Assembly: GCF_900101905.1 (NCBI RefSeq)
Contig: NZ_FNAJ01000001.1
Span: forward strand, 744,001-808,000
Length of the DNA stretch: 64,000 nt
Origin: Myxococcus virescens
GTDB lineage: Bacteria > Myxococcota > Myxococcia > Myxococcales > Myxococcaceae
Direction: 5' to 3'
Part shown: one piece after another, positions 8,800-16,708 of the stretch
Layout: every line of letters begins with the position of its first letter
Numbering within the stretch: the stretch's first letter is position 1
Position numbers and translations under genes: made by a program
The notes under the pieces: generated by a model
Database searches by the model: none
What the model saw: the letters and a program-made list of their open reading frames with translations, nothing else
Told to the model about the DNA's origin: nothing

Positions 8800-9210
8800 T
8801 CAGCCTGTCCGCGCCGCCGCCTCGCGGTGTCGCGCAATCCATGCCCGCGCCTCTTCAGCCGAATCCACGTAGGCCGTGTCGAGCCGCATCCCGCCGCTCA
8901 GCATCGCGCCCACCATGAGGCTCTTGGTGGTGGCCTTCTGCTCCATCGCCGCGCCGATGTAGACGACGCCCAGGAACCAGCCCGCCTGCGCGTGGTCCAC
9001 CAGGTAGCGGCGCGACTCCGGACTGAGGTGCGAGTCCGTGATGTCCGCGGCCAGGTAGAAGCGCTGCGCGTCCGCCATCTCCCGGTACACGCCACACGAC
9101 CAGACCGACGTCTCCAGGGTGATGCCGCCCCGGAAGCGCGCCCAGAGGATGTCCGGCGCTTCGAACCACGCTTGCTGCTCGCCGTGACGCCACTCCCGGT
9201 TCAGGCTCAT
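8800..9210 (-). CDS. Hypothetical protein, STAS/SpoIIAA-like fold suspected
   Basis: A 136-residue soluble protein without signal peptide. The alternation of strands and helices and the closing segment (DTAYVDSAEEARAWIARHR) resemble SpoIIAA/STAS-like proteins that myxobacteria carry in many copies, but no diagnostic motif is present and the fold call is inference. It lies between the SemiSWEET-like gene and the FG-GAP lipoprotein gene, all on the minus strand but with gaps of about 80 bases, so cotranscription is uncertain. Codon use matches its neighbours, supporting a real gene. Confidence 0.6.
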   Translation of the reverse strand: MSLNREWRHGEQQAWFEAPDILWARFRGGITLETSVWSCGVYREMADAQRFYLAADITDSHLSPESRRYLVDHAQAGWFLGVVYIGAAMEQKATTKSLMVGAMLSGGMRLDTAYVDSAEEARAWIARHREAAARTG

Positions 9211-9286
9211 GGGCCTCCCACGCTGAGACAGGCGCCAGGATAGCCCCGGCCCCAGCGTGGACCCAACAGCCTCCCGGTGCGGACCG

Positions 9287-12200
9287 TCAGAAGCCGAGCG
9301 GCAACACGAAGGCCGTGCCGTTCTGCGTCCCCGTCCGGTAGCTGCGCGGCGCGCCGATGACGAGCATGGGCGGCGAGCTGCCGCTGCCCGGCATCATCGA
9401 CATCGCCTGCCCCAGCGCCGAGCGCTCCGAGCCATCTCCCACCACCATGAGGAACGGTGAAAGCGCGCCCTGCTGGCCAACCCCGCCAGCATAGAGAAAC
9501 ACCGCGCCACCGCCGTCGGACGCCTCGGAGGCGCCCGGCGCGCTCACCAGCAGGTCGGGGATGTTGTCGCCCGTGAGGTCCGTGCCGCCCACCAGCCGCG
9601 CGCCGAAGTTCACCGCGCGGTGGCGGTGGACCAGCACAAGGGGATTGAGGCCGTCGCCCAGCGCGCCCACCACCAGCGGCGAGCCCGCGGACTGGAGCGC
9701 CTGCATCCGGTTCACCAGCACCGTCTTGTCGAAGAGCAGCACCACCGGCTGCGTCACGCCGTTGAAGGGAACGCTGGTGGCGCTGATGGCCACGAAGTCG
9801 CGCGTGTCGCCCAGGAACCGGCCCGCGCGCGTCATGCTCAGGCCCAGGCCCATGTTGGTGAGCTGCACCTCGCTGTCACCGGCGATGCGCCACACGGTGG
9901 CCGTCCTGCGCCCGCCGCAGCGCGAGCCGCTCGCGTCGAAGCCCAGCAGGATGGCCACGCCCGACCGCGAGCCCTCCGCGTAGCGCCAGGCCAGTTCGTC
10001 ACAGCCGTCGCCGTTGAGGTCGCCCAGCGACACCGGCGCGAACGTTTGAATGTCCATGGACGGCATCGTGTAGACGGGCTCACACATCATGCTCAGCTTC
10101 GCCAGCGACGCGTCCTCGGGCGCGCGGCCCAGGAACACCTCCATGCCGTCGTTGCGCAGCAGGCCCACATCCTGGCGGCCATCGCCGTTCAAATCAAACC
10201 CACCCGCCACGCCGCGCCCGATGCCGGTGCGCCGGCAGAGGGCCTCTGGCTCCAACGTGCAGTCCGCGATGACGTTCGGCGCGAACAGCCGGTACGCCGG
10301 CTTGAAGCTGCCGTCCGGCTGCCCCAGTGACACCAGGGCGCCGCCCACCGACTGGGTGCCGCTGGTGACACACGCGGCGGGCACCGACGTGTATGTGTTG
10401 TTGAGCTCGTTGTTGGAGCTCGTGGTGCCCGTGCCCGGCACGTAGAAGTTGGACGCGCCCACCACCAGGTCTGGACGCCCGTCGCCGTTGAAGTCGGAGA
10501 AGGCCACGTCCACGCCCACGTTGCGGCCCGCCTGGTGCGGCGAGGGCAGGCCCTCCTCCACCACGGTGGCCTGCGCGGGCGCCGACACGTCGTGCACGTA
10601 GGCACGGCCAATGGTCAGGGCGTTGCCGTCATTGCTGGTGCCGGGGCCGGACCAGCCCGGCGCGCCCGTGAGCACCAGCGGACGGCCCTGCGGGCCCTGA
10701 GCGATCGCCACCGCCTCGCCGAAGCGCTCCACGCTCGGCTTCGCCGGCACCCGGACGCTGGTGCGCGTCCACTCCGTCACCGACGCGCCTTGACGGTGGT
10801 ACAGCTCCACGCTGCCGGTGAAGGCCCCCTGAGGCGAAGAGGACCGGCCCGCGAAGGCCACCAGCGACGGGTTCGCCGCGGGGCCCCAGGTCGCCAGCCC
10901 CGAGCCCAGCGTGTCCGACACCGCCGTCCCGTTGATGACCGTCAGCGGCCGGTTGAGGATGCTGCCCTGCGTGAGCGTGGCCAGGGGATAGACGAGAATC
11001 TTGCCGCTCCAGCGCAGCGTGCCGCTCCCCACCCCCGAAGGCGCGGACGCGTACGGCGCGCCCAGGAGCAGCTCCAGGCCCGGCTCACCGTCGACGTCCA
11101 TCACCGCCCAGCTCCGGCCCGCGTTGATGCCGCTGGCCTCGCCGTAGATGCGAGCGAAGGCCGCCTCGCGCGTCACCTGGGGCGGCCGGTTGGCGGGCTC
11201 GCCGGTGGCGGAGTAGCCCGTCAAATCGAACAGCAGCGCGCCGCCCGAATCGCTGCCGGACTGCAGGCCCCCGCTCGAGCGCAGGTCCGGCGAGTCCGCC
11301 CGGTCCGCCACCGCCAGCAGCAGCGGAGGCCGCGTGCCCTCGGCGGGGATGACGCCCAGCCGCCACGTGCCCTCGTTGCTGTCCGCCGTGTTGGCCGGCA
11401 GCACGTACACGTCCGGCGAGGCCCGGAAGCGCGCGCCTTGCGCGCGTGCCAGGAAGACGGAGATGGCCATCTGCGCGCCCGACACCGCTCCGGACGCGTT
11501 GTACCGGGACACCCGGCTCAGCGCCGCCAGGTCCACCAGGCCGTCCCCGTTGAGGTCGCCCGTCACCATCGCGCGGCCCAGCTCGGTGCTGCTGCGCGAC
11601 ACCAGGGCGCCGTCTGGCGTCAAATCCCAGCCGCCCAACCGCACCGTGGGAAGGTCCGGCACCGGCGAGCTCCGCGTCGACGCGTAGATGTCCACCGTGC
11701 CGCGGTTGCGGATGGCGTTGGTGGGGGCCAGGTCGCCCAGCGGCGAGCCCACCACCACGTCCAGGTCGCCGTCGCCCTCGAAGTCCGCGATGGCCATGCC
11801 CGAACCGAACGCCGCGTTGCGGAGCAGGCCGGTGAGCTGCTGGCGCAGCGGCGCCGGCGCCCCGCTTCGGAAGGTGTAGAGGTACACCGCGCCGGCGTTG
11901 GTGACGGCCACGTCCGCGCCCGGCGAGGACACCAGCAACTCCGCGCGCCCGTCCCCATCCAGGTCGCCCGCGGCCAGCGCGTCACCGAACTGCGCCGTCT
12001 CCGTGGTGCCGGTGAGCACCCACGTGGGCTCCGTCGGCAGGCCACCGCTGCCGCCCTTGAAGATGAACACGGCGCCGCCCGACGGTTCGTTCAGGTCGCT
12101 CTCGCGCTGCCCCACCGCCAGGTCCAGGTGGCCGTCGCCGTCGAAGTCCGCCGTCACCAGGGTGGCCGCGTCGGACAGACGGCCGTGCGGCAGTCCCGGC

Positions 12201-13024
12201 CGCGTCAGCTCGTCCAGCACGCGCACCGACACCCGCGCCGTGTCCCCGGTGAAGGGGTCCGCCGCGTTGAGCACCGCCACGCCGGTAGCGCCGGGCTCGA
12301 GGGTCAGCCGGCCGCCCGCCAGCGTCCCGGGGCCGGACTCCTTCGTCCAGTTCACCCGGTCACTGCCACCGCGCGTGGCCAGCGGCACGGACGAACCCGA
12401 GGGCACGGCGAGGAAGGCCGGCGCTCCGGTCAGCCGGGCATGGGTGCGGACCTCGTACTGGAGCACCACCTCGTCCCCTGTCTGGGTGTCGCGCACGGTG
12501 ATGACGTCCAGGCCCTCACGCGTGCCGGCCGTGTAGAGGCCACCAGGCGACAGCGTGGCGCCGGAGCCGTCAGCCGACAGCAGGTACATGGCCGAGCCCA
12601 GCACGCCGTCCGTCGCCACCTGGAAGGAGGTGCCCGGCCGCAGCTCCGCGCGCACGGGCGCGACGTTGAAGGTCGCCGCCACGTTGACCTGCGTGGTGGC
12701 GCTCACGCCCGGGCAGCGCGCGTCCTCCACCACCAGCGTGTCCGTGCCCGGCGTGCGCCCCGCCAGGAAGCGGCTGCCCACCAGCTCACCCGAGGAGCCT
12801 CCCGGCTCCAGCAGGTAGGTGTAATGACCGCTGCCGCCGGTGGCCACCAGGGCCACGGGGCTCGACACACGCACGCGCGCGGGCTGCGCGGTGAGCGTCA
12901 GCGCGGCCAGGCCCGTGCATGGGTCCGTCTGGTGAGGCTGCGCCACGCGCGCGGGCGCAGGCTCATCCGAGCAGGCCGCGGCAAGGAGCGCGAGGAGGGG
13001 GGCCGCGCGGGTCAGTCGGGACAT
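9287..13024 (-). CDS. Giant FG-GAP/integrin-alpha-like repeat lipoprotein
   Basis: A 1245-residue exported lipoprotein: the signal peptide ends in LLAAAC. After about 300 residues of Ig-like beta repeats (GGSGHYTYLLEPGG and similar) there are many FG-GAP repeats, recognisable by calcium loops of DxDGDG or DLNGDG type such as DFDGDGHLD, DLDGDGRAE, DFEGDGDLD, DLNGDGLVD, DFNGDGRPD and DLNGDGRQD. These fold as integrin-alpha-like beta-propellers and usually mediate calcium-dependent adhesion or act as scaffolds at the cell surface. The start at 13024 has GAGG 8 bases upstream. It is the last gene of a tight five-gene minus-strand cluster, 32 bases after the propeller-cytochrome gene, which suggests it works with the DUF1501 protein. 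Confidence 0.85.
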   Translation of the reverse strand: MSRLTRAAPLLALLAAACSDEPAPARVAQPHQTDPCTGLAALTLTAQPARVRVSSPVALVATGGSGHYTYLLEPGGSSGELVGSRFLAGRTPGTDTLVVEDARCPGVSATTQVNVAATFNVAPVRAELRPGTSFQVATDGVLGSAMYLLSADGSGATLSPGGLYTAGTREGLDVITVRDTQTGDEVVLQYEVRTHARLTGAPAFLAVPSGSSVPLATRGGSDRVNWTKESGPGTLAGGRLTLEPGATGVAVLNAADPFTGDTARVSVRVLDELTRPGLPHGRLSDAATLVTADFDGDGHLDLAVGQRESDLNEPSGGAVFIFKGGSGGLPTEPTWVLTGTTETAQFGDALAAGDLDGDGRAELLVSSPGADVAVTNAGAVYLYTFRSGAPAPLRQQLTGLLRNAAFGSGMAIADFEGDGDLDVVVGSPLGDLAPTNAIRNRGTVDIYASTRSSPVPDLPTVRLGGWDLTPDGALVSRSSTELGRAMVTGDLNGDGLVDLAALSRVSRYNASGAVSGAQMAISVFLARAQGARFRASPDVYVLPANTADSNEGTWRLGVIPAEGTRPPLLLAVADRADSPDLRSSGGLQSGSDSGGALLFDLTGYSATGEPANRPPQVTREAAFARIYGEASGINAGRSWAVMDVDGEPGLELLLGAPYASAPSGVGSGTLRWSGKILVYPLATLTQGSILNRPLTVINGTAVSDTLGSGLATWGPAANPSLVAFAGRSSSPQGAFTGSVELYHRQGASVTEWTRTSVRVPAKPSVERFGEAVAIAQGPQGRPLVLTGAPGWSGPGTSNDGNALTIGRAYVHDVSAPAQATVVEEGLPSPHQAGRNVGVDVAFSDFNGDGRPDLVVGASNFYVPGTGTTSSNNELNNTYTSVPAACVTSGTQSVGGALVSLGQPDGSFKPAYRLFAPNVIADCTLEPEALCRRTGIGRGVAGGFDLNGDGRQDVGLLRNDGMEVFLGRAPEDASLAKLSMMCEPVYTMPSMDIQTFAPVSLGDLNGDGCDELAWRYAEGSRSGVAILLGFDASGSRCGGRRTATVWRIAGDSEVQLTNMGLGLSMTRAGRFLGDTRDFVAISATSVPFNGVTQPVVLLFDKTVLVNRMQALQSAGSPLVVGALGDGLNPLVLVHRHRAVNFGARLVGGTDLTGDNIPDLLVSAPGASEASDGGGAVFLYAGGVGQQGALSPFLMVVGDGSERSALGQAMSMMPGSGSSPPMLVIGAPRSYRTGTQNGTAFVLPLGF

Positions 13025-13056
13025 GTCAGGTACCTCGAGGGAGACTGCGCGTTGCT

Positions 13057-14586
13057 TCAGGGCCTGGCGCCAGAGGAGGCCCAGCGCTGGATGCGGGAGA
13101 TGAGCTCGGGGTCCATGGGACCGTCGGCGGGCATCCGCTGGTCTCTCACGGCTTCGGTGATGATGGGCGCGTTGGCCCGCCACAGCTCATAGCTGTCGAG
13201 CGAGCGCGCCGCGCTGGAGCTGTTGTGGCAGTTGCGGCACCGCGCCTCGTGGATGGGGCGGATGTCCTTGTCCCAGCTCAGCGGCCCCGACGCCAGGGGC
13301 GCATAGTCGAACGGCACCGAGCGCCGCGCCTCCGAACCATCCGCGTAGCGCGCCACCACGGACAGGACGTAGCGGCCGGCCTCCAGCGACGCGAAGGAGT
13401 AGGCGCGGTGCGTCCCGTCGGCCTCCAGGCCGCCCAGGCTGTAGTCCGGCCCCTCCGTGGGAATCTCCGAGTTGCCCAGCTGGTAGACGACGCTCTCGGG
13501 CGCTCCGCCCGGCGGCATCACCGCGCGCACCACCAGCCCGTCATTCACCAACTGCATGCCCTGGTAGAGCCCCCGGAGGCGCGGCACCAGCACGTGGCTC
13601 AGCGCGACGGACACCCCGCCCTGCTGCACCCAGACGCTGCCGCTCTCGTCCGCGGCGATGAAATGGAAGTCCCCGGCGCCGGCGTCCTTGGCCGCGCGCC
13701 AGACGTTCGCGTCCGCGTCGTACTGGAGCAGCGAGCCGCCCGTCTTCACCCACAGGAAGCGGCCCGAACCCATCAACCGCTGCGGCTTCTCCGGCAGCTC
13801 CACGCGGCGCCAGCCGTCCTTGCCCCGGCGCAGCAGGGACTGGTTGGTGAGCGCCCACAGCTCACCGGCGGTCCCCACCGCGGGCCCGATGCCCGCCAGG
13901 GCCTGCAGCGACTCACCTTCCGCCAGGGGCGCGCTCGTGGTGTGCACCCGGTAGTGGGTGGTGCTGAGGGCCACCGCGACGCTCAGCCCGCCGTCGTGCA
14001 GGAACCACACGCCGGGCAGGTTCTCCGGTGAAGGCGCCGCCGCCAGCGAGGTGATGGCCTTCACCGACACGCCGTCCACCTTCAACTCCGCCAGCGTGCC
14101 CTCCTGCAGGCGGAACAGGCCGCGCGTGTGCGCCAGCCACACCGCGCCGTCCGCGGACTGCGCGGTGGCGATGACGCCCTGCCCCAGCGCGTCCCGCCAG
14201 GGCGGCGCGATGAGCCACCCCGACTCCGCCATGAAGAGCCCGGTCTGCGTCTCCACCAGGGCGCTGTGAGGCCCCAGCCGGAAGACGCCGAGGATGCCGC
14301 CCGCCGCCACCTCATTGTCCGGGTGTGGCTCCAGCGCCCCGTACGTGCCGTCCAGCCGCAGCCGGACCAGCTCGCGCGAGGCGGTGGCGAAGACACCCCC
14401 GCCCGCCTGGTCCGCGAAGCCGGAGACCGGTGCCAGGGCCGTGACGGCTGGGACCTGGACCGGCTGGAAGGGCGTCGGCTCGGGCTTGTCGAGCGGAAGC
14501 GAACGGTCCTCCCCGCATGCCCCCAGGACCACGAGCGAGAGCAGGGAGAGGACGGCGGAGGCGGAAGCCCTCGGATGGATGCGCAT
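13057..14586 (-). CDS. Beta-propeller lipoprotein with C-terminal cytochrome-c-type CxxCH motif
   Basis: A 509-residue exported lipoprotein (signal peptide ending VVLGAC). The central 350 residues are repeated propeller-like blades with motifs such as GGVFATASRELVRLRLDG, DGAVWLAHTRGLFRL and GELWALTNQSLLRRGKDGW, like the ligand-sensing propellers of regulators or NHL repeats. A short Ig-like segment follows. The last 75 residues hold one haem-c site (EARCRNCHNSSSA) in the context DIRPIHEARC typical of the planctomycete-type cytochrome C (PSCyt) domains. The gene lies between the DUF1501 gene (14 bases upstream) and the FG-GAP gene. A single-haem domain at the end of a propeller suggests electron transfer or redox sensing on the outer face of the membrane; this is inference. 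Confidence 0.8.
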   Translation of the reverse strand: MRIHPRASASAVLSLLSLVVLGACGEDRSLPLDKPEPTPFQPVQVPAVTALAPVSGFADQAGGGVFATASRELVRLRLDGTYGALEPHPDNEVAAGGILGVFRLGPHSALVETQTGLFMAESGWLIAPPWRDALGQGVIATAQSADGAVWLAHTRGLFRLQEGTLAELKVDGVSVKAITSLAAAPSPENLPGVWFLHDGGLSVAVALSTTHYRVHTTSAPLAEGESLQALAGIGPAVGTAGELWALTNQSLLRRGKDGWRRVELPEKPQRLMGSGRFLWVKTGGSLLQYDADANVWRAAKDAGAGDFHFIAADESGSVWVQQGGVSVALSHVLVPRLRGLYQGMQLVNDGLVVRAVMPPGGAPESVVYQLGNSEIPTEGPDYSLGGLEADGTHRAYSFASLEAGRYVLSVVARYADGSEARRSVPFDYAPLASGPLSWDKDIRPIHEARCRNCHNSSSAARSLDSYELWRANAPIITEAVRDQRMPADGPMDPELISRIQRWASSGARP

Positions 14587-14600
14587 GCGAAATGGACGGC

Positions 14601-16031
14601 TCAGGCGAGAATGGGACGCAGCGGTTCGACGCGGGTGATGCTGTAGTCCAGCCCCGCGGACGCCAGCACCGTGGCGATGACGTGCTCGGGGAGGATGTTC
14701 TCGCCGTTCGGGTCCGACGCGCCGTTGCGCAGGTCGAAGGTGCCCGGCGCCATGCCAATGTCGCCGCTGCGGCCGAACACGAAGTTGTGCTTGATGCCGG
14801 CCCCCATCAGCAGCGCGGAGTTGCTCAGGTGGTGGTCACGGCCACCGGAGCTGTTGATGAGCGGCGTGCGGGAGAATTCGGAGAACACCATGATGGTGGT
14901 GTGGTCCATGAACTTGCCACCCGCGGGATGGTCGCTCTCACGCAGGTCCTTCACCAGCATGGCCAGGGCGTCGAAGCCGCGCCGCTGATTGTTGGCCTGC
15001 GTGAGCTGGCTGCCGAAGTGGGTGTCCAGGCCGCCCGTGAGGTTGATGGTGACGCACTGGGCGATGCCCTTCTTCAGCGCGGTCGCCACCGTGGCGGCGC
15101 GGCCGCGCTCGCCATTCACGTCGGTGGCGCTGGTTAGGTTGTACTTCGTGCGGATGGCCGCCATCTCCGCGCTGTGCGGCTGGTTGGGCCCAACGAGGAA
15201 GTCGAACGACTTGTCCAGTCCCTGGGACTGGATGAGCCGCATCTGCTCCTGGCTGTTGGAGTAGGTGGTACCCACCCCCCGCGCGCCATAGGCCGCCTGC
15301 TCGCAGTTGACGGGCTGGCCGCGAAAGTCGAGCAGCTGCTTCTCGAGTTCGCTGTCCAGCGCGTCCGCGCTGCCCTTCAGCGTCAAAATCAGGTCGTCCC
15401 GGCGGCTGACGCGCAGCGCGTTGGCATAGCCGCCGTACCGGTCGTTGTACGACTCCACGTTGTAGGAGATGGAGGCAATGGGCACGCGCGGCTTCATCTG
15501 CCCCACGATTTCAGTCGCCGTGGAGGAGCCACGCGCGGCGCTGCCAATGGGCATCTTCCCGGTGAGGAAGTAGCGGTAGCCCACCTCGTGGCCCAGCGTG
15601 TTCATGTTGATGCCGCGCACCACGGTCATCAAATCGTAGTGCCTGGCCAGCTCGGTGCCCACCGCGGGCCCGAAGTCGATGTTCGACCGACCCACGCCCG
15701 GAAGCTCGGCGGGGATGAGCGGCCGGGATTCGAAGCGGGCGTCGTTGATCTGGTCGTAGCCGGGGAGGATTTTCGTCTCCGAGGCACGGTCCGCGGTGAA
15801 CTCGGTCGGGTCCCTCGGGTCGAAGGCCAGCAGCTGGTCCCATCCACCGTTGAAGTAGACGAACACGAAGCAGCGGTCCGCCGGCGCCATCTCCGCCGCC
15901 TGGGCGAAGGCGCGGAAGGGCAGCCCACCCAACAGGGCGGAACCCATGAAGCCAGCGGTGGCCTTGAGGAAGGTACGGCGCCCGTGGGCACAGCCCTGGG
16001 AGCAATTCTCGTCGTGGCGGTTCTTCTTCAT
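14601..16031 (-). CDS. Tat-exported DUF1501 protein
   Basis: A 476-residue protein with a Tat signal (twin arginine in HGRRTFLKATAGF, hydrophobic stretch, AFAQA cleavage region). The body is DUF1501, a sulfatase/alkaline-phosphatase-like fold: FVFVYFNGGWDQLLAFDPRD near the N-terminus, TVVRGINMNTLGHEVGYRYF, NLTGGLDTHFGSQ, and VFSEFSRTPLINSSGGRDHH near the C-terminus with the clustered Asp/His typical of metal sites. Family members usually sit beside DUF1549/DUF1553 or DUF1592-type cytochrome proteins in Planctomycetes and Myxococcota; their substrate is not known. The ATG at 16031 is preferred to a start 20 residues earlier because it puts the twin-arginine motif near the N-terminus. Confidence 0.9.
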   Translation of the reverse strand: MKKNRHDENCSQGCAHGRRTFLKATAGFMGSALLGGLPFRAFAQAAEMAPADRCFVFVYFNGGWDQLLAFDPRDPTEFTADRASETKILPGYDQINDARFESRPLIPAELPGVGRSNIDFGPAVGTELARHYDLMTVVRGINMNTLGHEVGYRYFLTGKMPIGSAARGSSTATEIVGQMKPRVPIASISYNVESYNDRYGGYANALRVSRRDDLILTLKGSADALDSELEKQLLDFRGQPVNCEQAAYGARGVGTTYSNSQEQMRLIQSQGLDKSFDFLVGPNQPHSAEMAAIRTKYNLTSATDVNGERGRAATVATALKKGIAQCVTINLTGGLDTHFGSQLTQANNQRRGFDALAMLVKDLRESDHPAGGKFMDHTTIMVFSEFSRTPLINSSGGRDHHLSNSALLMGAGIKHNFVFGRSGDIGMAPGTFDLRNGASDPNGENILPEHVIATVLASAGLDYSITRVEPLRPILA

Positions 16032-16048
16032 CGCGGTCACTCCGAGCT

Positions 16049-16708
16049 TCAGTAGGTGATGAAGCGCGGGTCCGTCAGCATGGCGATACACACCACGGCC
16101 AACGTCTCATGGCGCTTGGAAGAGGAGAGGGTCTGCACCCGGCTCGCGGCCTGGGTGAAGAAGGACGCCCACTTCGTGAGCTCTTCGCCCGACAGCGGCG
16201 CCCCCCAGAAGCGGGTGGACATGTAGACGAGCTGCGCGCGCACCTCCGCGTCGGTCAGCTTCGTCAGGTCATCCCACTTCTCCGGCAACAGCCGGCCCAT
16301 GGTGCGGGCCGACGCGTCCGTCATGCGCATCTCCGCGGACGCCTGGCTGATGCACACCTTGCGCGCGCCATCCTCCAGGAACTTGGCGAACACCAGGTTG
16401 GGCTCGATGTTCTCGCTCACCACCAGGGCATAGTCCGCGCGCCCCATGGACGTGGCGCGCGAGTCCAGTTCGCTCCAGCGCTGCCCCACCGCCCCGACGA
16501 TGGCGGCGTCCAGTTGGGCCACGGTGAGCCGGCGCGGGGCGCGGCCCACGCTGCCGTCCTGGACCTCGGGGTCCGGCAGGGGCGTGAAGTCCCCAGGCTG
16601 ATGCGGGTTGGCGATGGGCTCGATGATGCCGTCCGTGGACTGCGTGTCATCCTTCGTGCAACCGGAGGCCAGCGCGAGCAGCGCGGCGGTCAAAACGAGG
16701 CGGCGCAT
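16049..16708 (-). CDS. Lipoprotein of the DUF1501 operon, unknown function
   Basis: A 219-residue lipoprotein (lipobox LASGC). No catalytic motif is recognised. The C-terminal segment KRHETLAVVCIAMLTDPRFITY resembles the closing helix of PSD1/DUF1553-type proteins that end in a 'new deposit... FxxY' manner, so it may be a shortened relative of those partners of DUF1501. It is translationally coupled: its ATG overlaps the stop codon of the upstream 674-residue gene by one base, with GGAGG 9 bases before it inside that gene. Its stop is 17 bases from the DUF1501 start. Confidence 0.75.
   Translation of the reverse strand: MRRLVLTAALLALASGCTKDDTQSTDGIIEPIANPHQPGDFTPLPDPEVQDGSVGRAPRRLTVAQLDAAIVGAVGQRWSELDSRATSMGRADYALVVSENIEPNLVFAKFLEDGARKVCISQASAEMRMTDASARTMGRLLPEKWDDLTKLTDAEVRAQLVYMSTRFWGAPLSGEELTKWASFFTQAASRVQTLSSSKRHETLAVVCIAMLTDPRFITY

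Noticed and set aside
9218..9260. Inverted repeat CCACGCTG / CAGCGTGG
   Set aside because: The loop of 27 bases is long and the stem only 8 bp, so I could not call it a terminator with confidence.
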